Counted from the stretch's first letter, positions 9,837-21,176 are shown. The stretch: DNA of 64,000 nt from Rhizomys pruinosus (GCA_009823505.1 VZQC01005897.1:761161-825160); one strand, 5' to 3'. Numbers and translations: made by a program. Notes: generated by a model not told the origin, from the sequence alone.

Positions 9837-11520
9837 GAAGAAATGATGTTGTAAAGTGATTTGCGCATAGTTGGTGCTCAGTAGATATTGGTTTCTCCCT
9901 TCTTTTCAAGAAGACTGTTATTGTGCCTGACACTTGAAAACCAGTCTTTGTGGGAAATATGAAAAGAAAGAAGTAAAGAAACTGGATGGCAGGGAGTAGG
10001 AATGAAGCAGGAGTTTCCTATGCATTAATTTCTATGTTGGGTAAACTAACTAAGCTGATCATAAATGGGTTGTTTTCAATATTCTTCCATCTGAACTATC
10101 ATGACCAAATTAAATGCACATAAAAGAAACCTGAGGAGACTTGTCACTCAGAAAAACAAAACAAGTAAATTTCTGAAGAGATGGTTCTGAGAGTGTGGGA
10201 CATAGAGGTTAGGTGGTCTCAGAATAAAATGGAGCAATTCAGAGTGTATCACACAGAGCAAGGATAAGCTTTATTCCATGAAACTTTTTGTTCTGACATA
10301 CAAATACAGATGCCTACATGAGTATTGAGCTATACTGTGAAATATATTGCTACTGTACATTGTGGTTTAAAATAAAGTTTAAAGGCCACTGCTCAAAAGC
10401 AAAGAAATATCTACATTTCTTTTCAATAAATTAGATTCTCGGTTGGCCTTGTGTGAAGACATGGAGTCTTTGCTTCTAGGGAATACAGACTTCTATCTCA
10501 AGATCCTTGTCCTTGAGGTTATTTTTCCTAGTTTCACAGGTATTATTTTAGATGACTGTGTGCCTTTATCAATTCATCCATACATTCCATCCAGAGAGAG
10601 GTTAAAAAAAAAAAATCAAGTTGAAGTAAAAAAAAATGTGAAAGTAAATTAAAACGATTATTTTTCTTCAAATTCCTGGTCGCTTCTCTGAAAGGTAGTC
10701 CCAAAATATATCAAGAAAGTTACCAAATAAACTTACTTGACTTTTTCTAACTAATACTTTCCCAAGCCATTCAATAACCATAGTTAAATGGAAGTATTGT
10801 AATACCTAAATAGGCATGAGCTGTGACCGAGGAGTGGACCTTAGCAAAAACAAAGCAGAGGCTGCCACAGAGGAGCCAACAGTAAAGCCCTGCTCTGAGC
10901 CCTCCCCAGGAGCTTCCTCCAGCACCAACACCTTCATCTCATTTGGTTCCTAAACAAAGGCAGGTGGGAGATCTCATTTTACAACTGTGAAAAGAGAGGC
11001 TTTGACTGGCTGTCACTTGTCTCATCCATTTAGAACACAGTTCTACCTGTCTGCCTCCCAGCCTCTCTAGGGATCCCTGCACTGTCCCTGGGAAACCGAT
11101 TCCTTCCCTCCTTTGACTTCTTCCTGCTTTTTTCCCCATTAGAATCCATTGTATATATTAGATTATCTATACAAAAATAACAGCAACAATGTTGTTTTCC
11201 TTGCATTTGCATTTACAAGCTAAGGAACTTCCACCAGGACAGAATCTTATCATCCTGGAAAGGGTGAGGAAAACTTCTGGGAAGATAGCTGAAGGATCAG
11301 GGAAGGGGGAGAAGTACTTAATGATGCGCTTATATCTCACCAACAAGGTGTTAATAACTCTGCAGATCTGTAGTCATTAGTTCTCTCATAATAGTGAAAG
11401 GATCCCTTCAAGATCCACAGGGCTCCTCCATGCTTTGCATTTTGTATTTGCTTAAGTCCAGTCTGCTTTGTTTACATACTGAGGTTTTCTTGTGTAAAGG
11501 TAAAACAAAATGTTAAGTAG
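9837..11520. other. Unique DNA, no gene supported
   Basis: About 1.7 kb without recognised repeats. Short open frames (60-70 residues) have no supporting features. Confidence 0.4.
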
Positions 11521-11536
11521 GACACCAATGAGTTTT
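11521..11536 (+). repeat. Left TSD of composite insertion
   Basis: GACACCAATGAGTTTT, repeated exactly at 12332-12347. A 16-bp exact match 795 bp apart marks the limits of one insertion. Confidence 0.85.
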
Positions 11537-11752
11537 TTTAATATAAATAAATTTTTTATTATTATTAAACTTTTTCCATAGATCATACATTATTGCTCAA
11601 TCGAATCTAGAATCGCTTCCCTTTCCATGCCCCCCACCCCACCCGAGTCCCTGCACTCTGCCATACATGTCCTGTATCTTTTTCTGAGTCTTTCCAGAGT
11701 TTTTTTTTCCTTTAGTTCTTTTGTTGTTGTTCTCTCCAACTTGTATTGCTAC

Positions 11753-11822
11753 AGTATATATACATATATATATACATAGTTTTATATATACATAAATACA
11801 TATATATACATACATACACCTA
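11753..11822. repeat. (TATA/ATAC)n simple repeat
   Basis: Alternating TA and ATAC units inside the composite insertion. Its minus-strand translation is a Tyr/Ile run, not a protein. Confidence 0.9.
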
Positions 11823-12249
11823 TCACTTGAATTGTAGGATTTTTTTCCTAAAAGATGTCATGTTTTCCTTAAGGAAGTGCTCAAAAGTTCCTCCTTGGCA
11901 TTCCCAAACAACTGTCAATCCTGCGCTTTTGCTCCACATGGGGGTCTTTCCCTCCCGTGGTTCCCCCAAATGAAGTCCAGTAAGCACGTGTCCTGTCTTG
12001 ATCCCCCTGCACTGGCTTCCATGATACAGCCCAGATAGTCCAACAATGGCAGTCTATATTCTGATGAGGCTGACATCCCCTTAGCTGTTTAGTCTACAAG
12101 CTGGGTATCTCAGTAGTCCCCATCTGGCATTGAAGGTTTGGAGGATTCTTGGAGAGACATGAGTCCTCAGTCCATATTGGAAGGTTACAAAGCTGTATCT
12201 CATGTCTTTGAGGAGTGCCAAAAGTGGTGGCAGCCACAGAGTTGATGCA

Positions 12250-12330
12250 CTTGCCAGTAGCTCAGTGGTAGAGTGTTTGCCTAGCACTCAGGATGCCCTG
12301 GGTTCAATACTAAGTACTACCAAATAAAAA
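12250..12330 (+). mobile_element. ID SINE
   Basis: TAGCTCAGTGGTAGAGTGTT, GCCTAGCACTCAGGATGCCC and TGGGTTCAATACTAAGTAC are the A-box and B-box halves of an ID element with an A-rich end. It lies at the 5' end of the composite insertion but in the opposite orientation, inside the same TSD pair. Confidence 0.85.
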
Positions 12331-12331
12331 T

Positions 12332-12347
12332 GACACCAATGAGTTTT
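12332..12347 (+). repeat. Right TSD of composite insertion
   Basis: Exact repeat of 11521-11536, followed directly by unique sequence. Confidence 0.85.
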
Positions 12348-12865
12348 AAAACTATCAGTTTAGCAGACACTCCGTTGTCTGTGTCTGTGATTTCACTCTG
12401 TACATCCCAAATAAACGTGCATTCAGTAAGATACTAGCAGATAAAATACAGACTCTGTGGGAAGCAACCTTCGTCTTCTATCAGATAATTCTTTGCTGTT
12501 AACTCGGTGATACTGAGTCTCAGACCAGAAAAGACCAGATCTATTAAAACAATAAGTGCTGGTGCTTACCTTCATCTTACCAGGTGCCAGTAGCTCCTTT
12601 GGGCTTACTGGGCCCAGCTTAGCATGCAGAAAGACCTCTTCAAAGGATATATGTAGCCAGATGGTGAGGACAAGGACTCAGTCCACTGGCATGCAAGGAC
12701 AGATTAAGTTCATGCTTGCCCACTCAAAGTCTTGTCAATTTCAGCTCAGGCCTTTGGTGAAGACGTAGTTTCCACTAAAGTGAAGTCATGAAGACAGTCT
12801 CCCAGAGCAGCCGTCTATAAATATCAGTGTCTTGACTTTCACAGTAGGTCCACATCCATCTGTAA
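12348..12865. other. Unique DNA
   Basis: No gene or recognised repeat. Confidence 0.4.
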
Positions 12866-13302
12866 GTGATGTAATAGTTTTTCACCTCTGTGGCAAATAC
12901 CTGAGAGAAACACCTTACAAAAGGAAAGAGTTGTTTTCTCTCATGGTTTCAGACGCTTCCGTTTGTGGCTGGTTGATTTCATTGCTTTAGGCCTGAAACA
13001 TCTCAGTTGTGGAAGTATGTGGCAGAGGCTGCTCACATGACGGTGGCTAGGAAGCAGAGAGCGACAGGAAGGGCCAGGCATAACCTCCAAGGACACACCT
13101 TGGGCTCTCTGTTTCACAGTTCCACGACCTCCTAATAGCCTATTAAAAATTTTAATGCATCTATGATTAGGTGCGTTAGTAATCTAACAGTCTAGAAACA
13201 CAACTCACAACTCACAAATACACTCAGAGATGCCCTTTACTAATCTCCTTAAGTGTCTATGGAGCCAATCAAGCTGAGGGTCAAGACTAACCATCACAAT
13301 TG
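12866..13302 (-). mobile_element. ERVL/MaLR-type solo LTR, old
   Basis: Antisense LTR relic: GGCAAATACCTGAGAGAAAC, TCTCATGGTTTCAGAC, CTGCTCACATGACGGTGGCT, GAAGCAGAGAGCGACAGGAA, then CTCCTAATAGCC and GTCAAGACTAACCATCACA at the right edge. This order is that of a MaLR or ERVL LTR read backwards. Only the LTR is present. It is a non-coding relic of an ancient retroelement. Confidence 0.65.
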
Positions 13303-13657
13303 ATTTACTAATGTAAAGCAAAGGTAAGTTTCCCCATTGACTGTCTAATTGGCTCACTTCCTTTTATTGAAAGACTGTGCCGTCTGCCTCCCTGTGGTGG
13401 CCCCGCTGTCGCCATCCAAGCCTCTAGGTGTGTGTACATTTACTTCTTTCCTCTCTCCGTTCTGCCCTGGCCTGCTTGCCTATCCTACCACTGGCACACT
13501 CACATGATACCATGAAGAACAACCTCGCTGACCTTGTTCTTCAGAGAAAATTTGTGATATTTGTGCTTAAAAATAAAATTTTAGAATCACTTTATCCAAT
13601 TCTATTAACATATCTGTTGGGGCTTTGGACTGAAGTTGCTGAATTTATCATTTTAGA
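13303..13657. other. Unique DNA
   Basis: No gene or recognised repeat. Confidence 0.4.
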
Positions 13658-13908
13658 ATTACTAGTTGAATATCCCTTATCTGAAATGTTTCGAACCAAA
13701 AATGCTTCCAAATTTGTACTGCTTACCCTCTGGTCTGCCGCCCCAATGTTCAGAATATGTTTCCTACATACCCTATGCACATAGCCTGAAGGCAATTTTA
13801 TATAATACTTTTAACAATTTTGAAGCTTATAACAAAGCTTCACAGTGCAGATTTCCCACTTGTGGCATCGTGCACTTCAGTTTTTTGGATCAGGAATGAC
13901 CAACTTAT
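13658..13908 (+). mobile_element. Tigger/MER44-like MITE
   Basis: Begins GTTGAATATCCCTTATCTGA and ends TTTTTTGGATCAGGAATGAC-CAAC, an imperfect terminal inverted repeat; the ends are bordered by TA-containing sequence. Internal CATAGCCTGAAGGCAATTTT and TTTGTGGCATC-like text match a Tigger-derived MITE as I recall it. It encodes no transposase. The 118-residue open frame crossing it is incidental. Confidence 0.75.
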
Positions 13909-13988
13909 ATAATTTTTATAATCATTATTTCAGTTTCTAATCTATATTCTTAAGATTTTCTTCTTAGGTCTCCAAAAAATGTCTCTTG

Positions 13989-14137
13989 CCAGGCGTAGTG
14001 GCCTTTCATCCTAGCACTCAGGAGCCAGAGGCAGGCGGATCTCTGTGAGTTCAAGGCCAGCCTGGTCTACATAGCGAGCTCCAGGCCAGCTGGGGCTAAA
14101 AGGGAGACCCTGGCTCAAAAAGACAAAAAAAAAAAAA
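13989..14137 (+). mobile_element. B1 SINE
   Basis: Sense copy (GCCAGGCGTAGTGGC start, GACCAGCCTGG-type middle) with A-tail. Short TSD around GTCTCTTG at 13981-13988 and 14141-14148. Confidence 0.95.
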
Positions 14138-14148
14138 ATTGTCTCTTG

Positions 14149-14427
14149 ATAAGGATTTACATTTTTATCTGAAAAGACCTTAGACAGCATTTATTTGGAG
14201 TATTTTTGAGCATATAGTATTTTGTTGTAACTTAAAATTGGGTCCTAAAAAAAATAGGTCCTAAAAGTTTGTTATTGATGACTGCAAAATTGATATTCAG
14301 TTGAGGATAATAATTATTTATGATTTTATCATTTTGAATTTTCAATATGAATAACTTAGTATTCTGTATTTTTCATCTATTTATCTCTTTTTCTTGTCTT
14401 CCAACATGAACAAGAAGTTTTATAAGA
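14149..14427. other. AT-rich unique DNA
   Basis: No gene or clear repeat. Confidence 0.4.
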
Positions 14428-14580
14428 CAAAATGATGCTGGTAAGATGGTTTAGAGGTAAAGTGCTTGAACTGAGTTGGATTCCTGAAAACCATGTAAAA
14501 GTGGAAGGAGAGAACTGGCACTACAAAGTTGTCCTCTGACCTCCATGCATGAGCACTAATATGCTAATATACCCAGTATA
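14428..14580 (+). mobile_element. RSINE1-type SINE, diverged
   Basis: GGTAAGATGGTTTAGAGGTA head, GTGGAAGGAGAGAACTGGC and AAGTTGTCCTCTGACCTCC in the RSINE1 order. Part of the head has been lost. Confidence 0.6.
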
Positions 14581-14609
14581 TATACTACCCAGTAGCAGTA
14601 GTACTAGAA

Positions 14610-14837
14610 GATTTAAATTTTATTTATTGTTTGTATTTTATGTGTCTGAGTGTAGTGTCTGCTTGTAAGTGCACCCATGCCATGCAATGCCTGCAGAGGC
14701 CAGAAGAGGGTGATGGATCCCCTAGAACTGGAGTTACAGGTGGTTGTTAGCCACCATGTGGGTGCTTGGAATCAAACACTGGTCCTCTCCAAGAGCAGGC
14801 AATGGTCTTAACTGCTGAGCCATCTTTCCAGCTCCAA
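14610..14837 (-). mobile_element. B2/B3-type SINE (S-type)
   Basis: Antisense copy from a T-rich tail to CCATCTTTCCAGCTCC. Single CCCCTAGAACTGGAGTTAC block; many substitutions, so an older copy. Confidence 0.9.
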
Positions 14838-14929
14838 TAAAAAAAAATCAAAGGAATTAAAAGACAGTGTTGAGAGGACAGTACACTTGCCCTCCCAATG
14901 ATACTAGAGAGAAAAGTTTAAAAAAATTT

Positions 14930-15087
14930 GGGGGGGGTGGTATTTTTGAGACAGGGTCTCCCTTTAGTCCCAGCTGGCCTGGAGCTTGCTCTGTAGACCA
15001 GGCTGACCTTGAACTCACAGAGATCCACCTGCCTCTGCCTCCCCAGTGCTGGGATTAAAGAAAAGTGTGCACCACCATGCCCAGCTA
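14930..15087 (-). mobile_element. B1 SINE
   Basis: Antisense: GAGACAGGGTCTCC, ACCTGCCTCTGCCTCC and GCACCACCATGCCCAGC. A G-run sits at its left edge in place of a normal T-tail. Confidence 0.93.
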
Positions 15088-15191
15088 AACTTTTTATCCA
15101 AAGAATGCTACAAGGTTTTCTCCTTTTCTGTAGATGTCCTTTATCACCAGAAGGCAGCTTTCTGTTCATCGTTATAAGATTTTTTTGATAG

Positions 15192-15328
15192 TAAATGTAA
15201 AAATTTATTATTTTATGTGTATGAGTAAATTCCTGGTACCTAAGTACATCTCAGTCATGCGATGTCAGCAGAAGTCAGAAGAAGGCATTGGATTCCCCTG
15301 GAACTGGAGTTACTGACCATTGTTAGGA
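15192..15328 (-). mobile_element. B2/B3-type SINE fragment
   Basis: Antisense tail and middle (ATTTTATGTGTATGAG, GGATTCCCCTGGAACTGGAG). The tRNA-like head is absent beyond 15328, so the element is 5'-truncated or later deleted. Confidence 0.75.
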
Positions 15329-16806
15329 ATGATAAAATGGGAATGTGTTCATCTCTGAACACATTGCTGTGTTCATCTTCTCACTGTATGTTTGATTTCA
15401 TTTTCAAGTTTTAAGTTCTGCTTTAATGATTATTATTATTTCTTTGTAATGTATCTGGGTTTCATTTACTGTTCTTTTAACAATTTCTCGTGAGAATGTT
15501 TTAGAACAATGATTTTCTTAGCATTTCTTCTTTTCTAAAATATTTCTTTACGTACTGTTAGGTATTCCCTAGAAATTTTGTCTCATTTTATCATCATACA
15601 TGTGTAAATTCTAATGCATATTGTATTCTCTTTTTCATGAGTTATTTGATGATGTATCTCTTAATTTCTGAATGCCTGGAAATTTCTGCATGTAGTGCAA
15701 TTTCATTGGCTTAGGAGAATATTGAGCAGTATATGGGGCCCATGCTTGAATCAATGTGTGCGGAACAGTTTCTATTGTGTCAACTTTCTCTATATTGCTT
15801 CTCTTTTGGAATTTGTAGTCCAGAAGTTTCTGATATGTGTATTGAAAATCTCTACTGTGCTTGTGCATCATCTATTTTTCTCTGTGGTTATATCAGCGCC
15901 AGCATCATATATTTTGAGGCCATCTTACTGGAAGCATGCAAATACTAACCTGGTAAGTATTTTAGTAGGTAGGGTATTTTATCAATATGCAGAGTGCCAT
16001 TTTTCTATAAAGGCACAGATCTCTTCAGGTTAGTGTTGGAATGATTTTTTTCTGCATATTTTCATATGCATTAGTCTTTATTAAATATGTATCACTGGAT
16101 TTCTTTTTTGTTTTCAATACATTCTGCACATTTCTCTTCCAAATTGAGTTTTTGACCATTTTACATTTGCTGAATTACTGGTTATCTGAACTAAAGCTGC
16201 CATCTTATTTTGTGGCTCTTATCCCAAACATTCTATTTTGATTTTCTTTTTTAACATTCAAATTTTTGTCTCTACTAGCTTCTAAGCTACATTTTTTTTT
16301 CATGTTTAAAAGTGACTTAATCACAAGCAACAACATGTTCTCTTACCAGATCAAATTTGAATGTTACTTGAAATATCTCATTGCTTTCTGGCTTCCTTTA
16401 TTGCTGTTGAGAAGTCAGTTCCTGGTCAATTTGTTCTTTTGCAGGAACTTTTGTTTTTCCATGCTTTTAGTGCTTTTCTCCTTGCCCATGGCTGTTTGCA
16501 ACACGTGGGTATGGCTTTCCTGTGAACTATTCTGCTTAGGGATACATTGGAATTCTTGGAACATTGGGTTAAATATTCTTCATTAAAAACTATGATGTCT
16601 TCAGTATTTACCTCTGTATCATTCTCTGTCTTTGTGCTTTCTGAACTAGTTCTCACAGATAGCCCAGATGCTTCTTAATTGCTCTGGGATATGCACCTTC
16701 CTTTCAGATCTGTGTTCTATATTCTAGAGTTTTTCTTGTTTTCTTCCAATTTATGAATTTTAAATTTGGCTACATTTACTTTCCCTTAACCTCATTTTAA
16801 TTTTAA
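15329..16806. other. AT-rich DNA, possible very old antisense L1
   Basis: About 1.5 kb of T-rich sequence. Some phrases (for example around 15840-15960) loosely recall antisense L1 endonuclease-region text, but I cannot align them with confidence. Open frames of 60-110 residues are Phe/Leu-rich, as expected from T-rich DNA. Confidence 0.3.
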
Positions 16807-16820
16807 GACTTGCATTTTTC

Positions 16821-17033
16821 TCTTTTTTTTATGCATATGAGTGTACTGTCTGCATGTAGGTAGGTGCACCCATGTCATGCAATGCTGCAGATGTCAGAAG
16901 AAGGTGTCAGATTCCCCTGGAACTGGAGTTAAAGACGGTTCTTAGCCACCATGTGGGTGCTGAGAATTGAACCCCGGTCCTCTGCAAAAGTAGTCGGTGC
17001 TCTTAACCGCTAAGCCATCTCTCCTGCCCCTGA
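16821..17033 (-). mobile_element. B2/B3-type SINE (S-type), perfect TSD
   Basis: Antisense copy with a 14-bp exact TSD, GACTTGCATTTTTC, at 16807-16820 and 17034-17047. Single GGAACTGGAGTTAAAGACGG block. Confidence 0.95.
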
Positions 17034-17047
17034 GACTTGCATTTTTC

Positions 17048-17479
17048 AAGTTTGAATTTTTTTCTTATTGTGCTACATTAAATTCTAGAGTTTCCCATTT
17101 ATTTCTGATATTTTTAGACTTAGAATTTATTCTAAAAATTTAGCAAGCCTAGTTCTTTTGTGAACTATATCTGTTAAATTTTATAGCTTATACTTTGGGG
17201 TCAGATTGCTGTGATTTCTCTTTCTCCTATCACTCATTCATTGTGTCCTGTTTTTCTGTAAGCCTGTTAAGTTTTCAATGCCTGCTGGACAGATTATTTG
17301 GAAGAAACTTTAGGGCCAAGTGAGAATATATCTTTACTCTGAGGAGGCATTTATTGGCTTCTCCAAACAGCAGTATGATGGACTTTGCTTTTAACAACAA
17401 AGGATGCAAAGTGACACAAAACTTATTACAGATTCATGTAAGAGTGGTACTTGAAGTTATTCTTATCAATAGTGAGGCT
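17048..17479. other. AT-rich unique DNA
   Basis: No gene. Composition resembles 15329-16806 and may be the same ancient sequence split by the SINE. Confidence 0.3.
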
Positions 17480-17557
17480 TGGTCTGGAAATGTAACTCAG
17501 TGGTAAAGTTCTTGTGTCCAACATGCGCAAGGCTGTGGGTTTATTCCCTAGCATTGG
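17480..17557 (+). mobile_element. ID SINE
   Basis: TAACTCAGTGGTAAAGTTCT, GCGCAAGGCTGTGGG and TTTATTCCCTAGCATTGG match the ID head, diverged. Its tail has become a (GATA)n tract. Confidence 0.8.

Positions 17558-17592
<35 letters not shown>
17558..17592. repeat. (GATA)n microsatellite
   Basis: About eight perfect GATA units directly after the ID element; tail-derived and likely polymorphic. Confidence 0.95.
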
Positions 17593-18357
17593 GAGTGAGT
17601 CAGCGTTTCCACTTAAAAGAACTTTCATTTATCAAGTTCTTATCTCTAGCAGGTTTTAGTTTTCTGGTGTTTTTCTGCCCTAAGGACAACACAAAAGTGC
17701 TGCATAGCTTTGTAGCTGTTCCACCAGATTTGATAAAAACTCACAGGAAAAAAAAAAAACAAAAAACATTTTGAGGTTTGTTTCCCTTGACCTCTTATTT
17801 CTTACATTTTCTTAGCTTTTAACCCCAAACTTCCTGAATATTTCACAAATGTTGGATGCTTTCAAGAAGCCCTTACATACTTCAACTTCCTTCATTGTCT
17901 TTAGCAAAAGGTTTGGCTCATTATAGGAACTAGTCAAAAAGGTATTATGTTGAAATATACTGTTTAGATAGACTACTTAGAATATATAAAATATTGCTTA
18001 GAAATAAACTAATTATCATCAAAATAACTAAAAAGCCAAAGAATTGGGTCATTCTGTGGATTTTCAGTACAAATAATATTTAGGGTAAGACTATTTAGGA
18101 CAGTAGGGTAGAGTGGATTTCTATTATTTCCCTACAAATCTTTCTGTTGTAGTTGAATTTTAATCATGATATATGTATGATTGAGGTCAGTCAAATTCTC
18201 CAATACCCATTATTCTCTCCTGCTGCCAACACAGTCAATAGCTACAGCCTATGTTTACAGCCTCTTGTGGCCCAGTAGGTATTGGCCACATTATCTGTAG
18301 ACAGGTAGTAATAGTTAGAATCAAATAATTTCAGCTGATGTCATTGTGCAGTTAGCC
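17593..18357. other. Unique DNA
   Basis: No gene or recognised repeat apart from a short A-run at 17747-17765. Confidence 0.4.
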
Positions 18358-18525
18358 TGTCATATACTTTACATCTATTATTCCTTTCAATGTTCATGAC
18401 CCATGATCTAATGAACGTTATTAGTACTCAGAGAGGTCAGTGATTTGCCTAGGTTATGGCAGCTGGAAGCAAGATGATGAAGCCAAAGCCCTTACAGTCA
18501 ATGATTCCATTGCATAGTAGCTATT
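18358..18525 (-). mobile_element. MIR-type SINE relic
   Basis: Antisense: CATATACTTTACATCTATTA, TACTCAGAGAGGTCAGTGAT, TTGCCTAGGTTATGGCAGCT and AAGCCAAAGCCC, the order of an old MIR read backwards. Heavily diverged. Confidence 0.5.
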
Positions 18526-18957
18526 CAATAGTTTTGGAGACCCTGAAAAAGCTTGAAATTGTATTTGGAAGGAGTCACTATGAGGACAGGTAGATCAGAG
18601 AAGGGAAGAGCAGACCACCAGAGCATGGTGTTGGGAACAGCTTCTTCTTCTACCAGTGGGAACAACACCCTGGACGAGTGGTAACTGCTCCTTACTGAAG
18701 AGGACCAGGATGCTTCCAGTCAGTGTGTATTCCGAGTTCATTTTAGCAGAAGTCCACTAAACATAAGGGTGGAGGATTAGTGTCCAGAATCTCATCATCA
18801 GGGCAGCTAGAGTTTCCCCTGGAAATGTTGGAGATTAAAGCCACAAAGCCAGCTGGGAGCTGCAGCTGCAATAGCAGCAATGGCAGTGAGTGATGTGATG
18901 GTGAGGACCTTGGCAAGAATGAGGAATAATGTAAAAGCTGAAGAAAGAGATGAGCTG
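18526..18957. other. Unique DNA
   Basis: No gene or recognised repeat. Confidence 0.4.
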
Positions 18958-19057
18958 GAGGCTGGATGGAAGATGCTTTAGAGAAAAGTCGGATGACAGC
19001 AACTGAGGAGGCTGGATGGAAGATGCTTTAGAGAAAAGTCAGATGACAGCAACTGAG
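18958..19057 (+). repeat. 50-bp direct tandem duplication
   Basis: Two head-to-tail copies, 18958-19007 and 19008-19057, each beginning GAGGCTGGATGGAAGATG. They differ at one position (G at 18991, A at 19041). No TSD or transposon end is associated. Confidence 0.95.
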
Positions 19058-19826
19058 AAGGACAGAGTAGGTTGGCAGGATTCTCTATCCTCAGAGAAAC
19101 AGAAATAATGATAGCAATGAAATAGCAGCAAGCAAGAGGGGCTGGGAAAGCGACCCAGGGAGAGGAAAGAAAGGTTGGCAGGAACTTGGCACCTTATCTA
19201 CCTGGGGAAACTTTTAAGTGTCATTTTTCTCTTTTTGTGTCTGTGTGGATTGTAAGGAAATAATCAGCCCCTCTGGAGATCCTGTGTCTTGAATGTCTAC
19301 CTCTTGGACCGTCATTTACCTACTACACAGTCTGGAACAAAGGCAGAAATGATGTTCTTTGTGGGATAATGACTTGTTATAGATATGACTGGGGTATACC
19401 ATTTAATTTTCTACTTGATGAAATTAAATATTTCATTCTATTCAGGGATATGATTTTACCTTCAAGCTATCTGGAGAAGGTTTGAAAGACTGGGCTCCAT
19501 GTGGCCAAACTCCATCTCTGTCTTGCTCTGTAATTTGAATTAGCTTTCTTTCTTCAGAGATAAAACAGGTTGAACTAGATGACTACTTTGAAAATCTCCT
19601 TGGCTTTCTGATTTTATTAGTTATTTTTGTTCTTCTGTGGGAAATTCTGCAAAAGATGACTTGAAACAATAACCTCAGATTGTGGATCAGACTTTTCATC
19701 ACCTCTTAATAGAAGCATGTATGTGCACATATACATATACACATATGTAGAGTTATACCTATGCCCACTTTAAGCTATGATGTATGCCACATTATCAGTA
19801 GCAAGATGACCTGTCCGCTAACTATA
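19058..19826. other. Unique DNA
   Basis: No gene. A GTTGAACTAGATGACTAC motif at 19570-19588 recalls the 3' part of old mammalian SINEs but is too short to call. Confidence 0.35.
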
Positions 19827-19985
19827 TCAGTGTTTCCTAAACTTTTACATGTCACGGCAGGAATATAAAGTGTCAATATTTAGCCACCTCTGTAAGGGCC
19901 GAGGGGCACATTACCTTAGCATTCCTGTAAAACTCATCCCCACCCTGCCATTCATAAGTTATCTCACCCCGTAGACAATTTCCCA
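19827..19985 (+). mobile_element. Possible hAT-type DNA transposon relic
   Basis: Begins CAGTGTTTCCTAAACTTTTA, which resembles the terminal repeat of Charlie/hAT elements, followed by GTCACGGCAG and CACCTCTGTAAGGGCCGAGG. I did not find the matching right end, so this is tentative. Confidence 0.35.
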
Positions 19986-20042
19986 TTTATGACCCCACAT
20001 TTTAGTTACCTGTCCTTGGATTTAAAAAAAAAATCAACACTC

Positions 20043-20323
20043 GTTGTATATATGCATATTTTAGAGTAATATAAAATTAAAGGGAACAAAAAAGAGAGAA
20101 AAACATGTTCAAAGAACTGACCAAGACAGTAAACTTCTGCATTGAAAAGGTTAAAAAAGACTGAGAAAAAGATGCAAGACAGGACTTAACATGTATGACA
20201 GAATCCATGAGCTCTGGCAGGGGGCAGGGGGCGGGGTACGTAAGGGGTGGGCATGGATGGGGGAATGAATTTAAATTTGATTAAGAAATGTGGTATGAAA
20301 TGTGCTCAATAAAAATTAACTTT
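20043..20323 (+). mobile_element. LINE-1 3' UTR-only insertion, perfect TSD
   Basis: A 281-bp L1 3' end with a 15-bp exact TSD, AAAAAATCAACACTC, at 20028-20042 and 20324-20338. It contains GAGTAATATAAAATTAAAGG, ACTGACCAAGACAGTAAACT, GACTGAGAAAAAGATGC, a G-rich run (20219-20261) and a terminal AATAAAAATTAAC. It is truncated before ORF2 and has almost no A-tail. Confidence 0.93.
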
Positions 20324-20338
20324 AAAAAATCAACACTC

Positions 20339-20940
20339 AGATTTTGAACCCTGAAAAACAAATCCAGGTAGCTTGGAGGTAGATCTTGTCATCAAAGTTT
20401 TCAGAAACTTTCAGAATTTTCTAAATGTGAGAGGTTGAGAATCCTTTCATGAGCACCAAAAGCAGAGACTATGTCATATGATTAAAATATACTGCCTAAT
20501 GTACAACAAACTTGTGATGAGTATGAGTATGTGCTGAACTGATAATTTACCACACATCTTAATATTTAGTCCTAGGCCAAGCAAAAAGCTGGGAAACTTG
20601 CTCGCTCTTCTTAACAGGTCATTTCCTAGATCTTTTTGAAATCCCCCTCTCTTACTATGCATTTGTACTTATCCCAAGTCCCCAATAGCTATTACTAAAT
20701 CCATCCTCTGACATTAGCCTGCAGATATCATCTCATGTCCAAGATACCATTAAAGTGAATGTCTGGAAGCATTGAGGCAGGTGGAAATCTCATTTCTCTG
20801 GGTCTGAGACAGCTTGTTTGAAATCCCAGATTGCTCATTTATTAATTGTATTCAAGCCCCTCCTTTAAATTTTCTCACCTATCAGATTATGATAGCACCT
20901 CTCTATGAACACTAGGGTGATGATTAGAAGTTAGGAAGAG
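20339..20940. other. Unique DNA
   Basis: No gene or recognised repeat. Confidence 0.4.
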
Positions 20941-21025
20941 TCTGGCACACATGTGCACGCACGCACACACATACATATCTATCTATATGTTTATATGTAT
21001 TATTTATAGATAGATAGATATTTGG
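20941..21025. repeat. Compound CA / TATC / GATA simple repeat
   Basis: CACACATGTGCACGCACGCA leads into ATCTATCTATAT and then TAGATAGATAGATA, flanking a short palindromic region where ATCT and AGAT runs face each other. Confidence 0.85.
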
Positions 21026-21176
21026 GTTTTTTTTTTCAGTTTGCGTACAGATGGAGGAGAAAACTTTGAGCAAATCCAAAGACATTTCTTTCACTGCTTC
21101 GCTGGCATACAGCTTTTTCATTCTTCCTTCTTTCATCTTAGTTTTCTAGAATCTTCTATTTCTCTTTTGATTTTTT

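Larger units (their letters stand above)
11537..12331 (-). mobile_element. Composite retro-insertion with L1-like 3' end
   Basis: The 795-bp block between the two 16-bp repeats starts with a T-rich tail and antisense L1 3' UTR (11540-11760: TTTTCTGAGTCTTTCCAGAG, CCCCCCACCCCACCCGAGTC), passes an ATAC-rich patch, then an unrecognised body (about 11825-12245), and ends in an ID-like SINE on the + strand. The polarity of the tail makes the whole insert minus-strand. The body could be an unrecalled rodent repeat such as an RMER-class element, or co-mobilised flanking DNA. Confidence 0.65.

Noticed and set aside
13428..13784. 118-residue frame as a membrane protein
   Set aside because: Half of it lies in the Tigger-like MITE; hydrophobicity comes from T-rich DNA.
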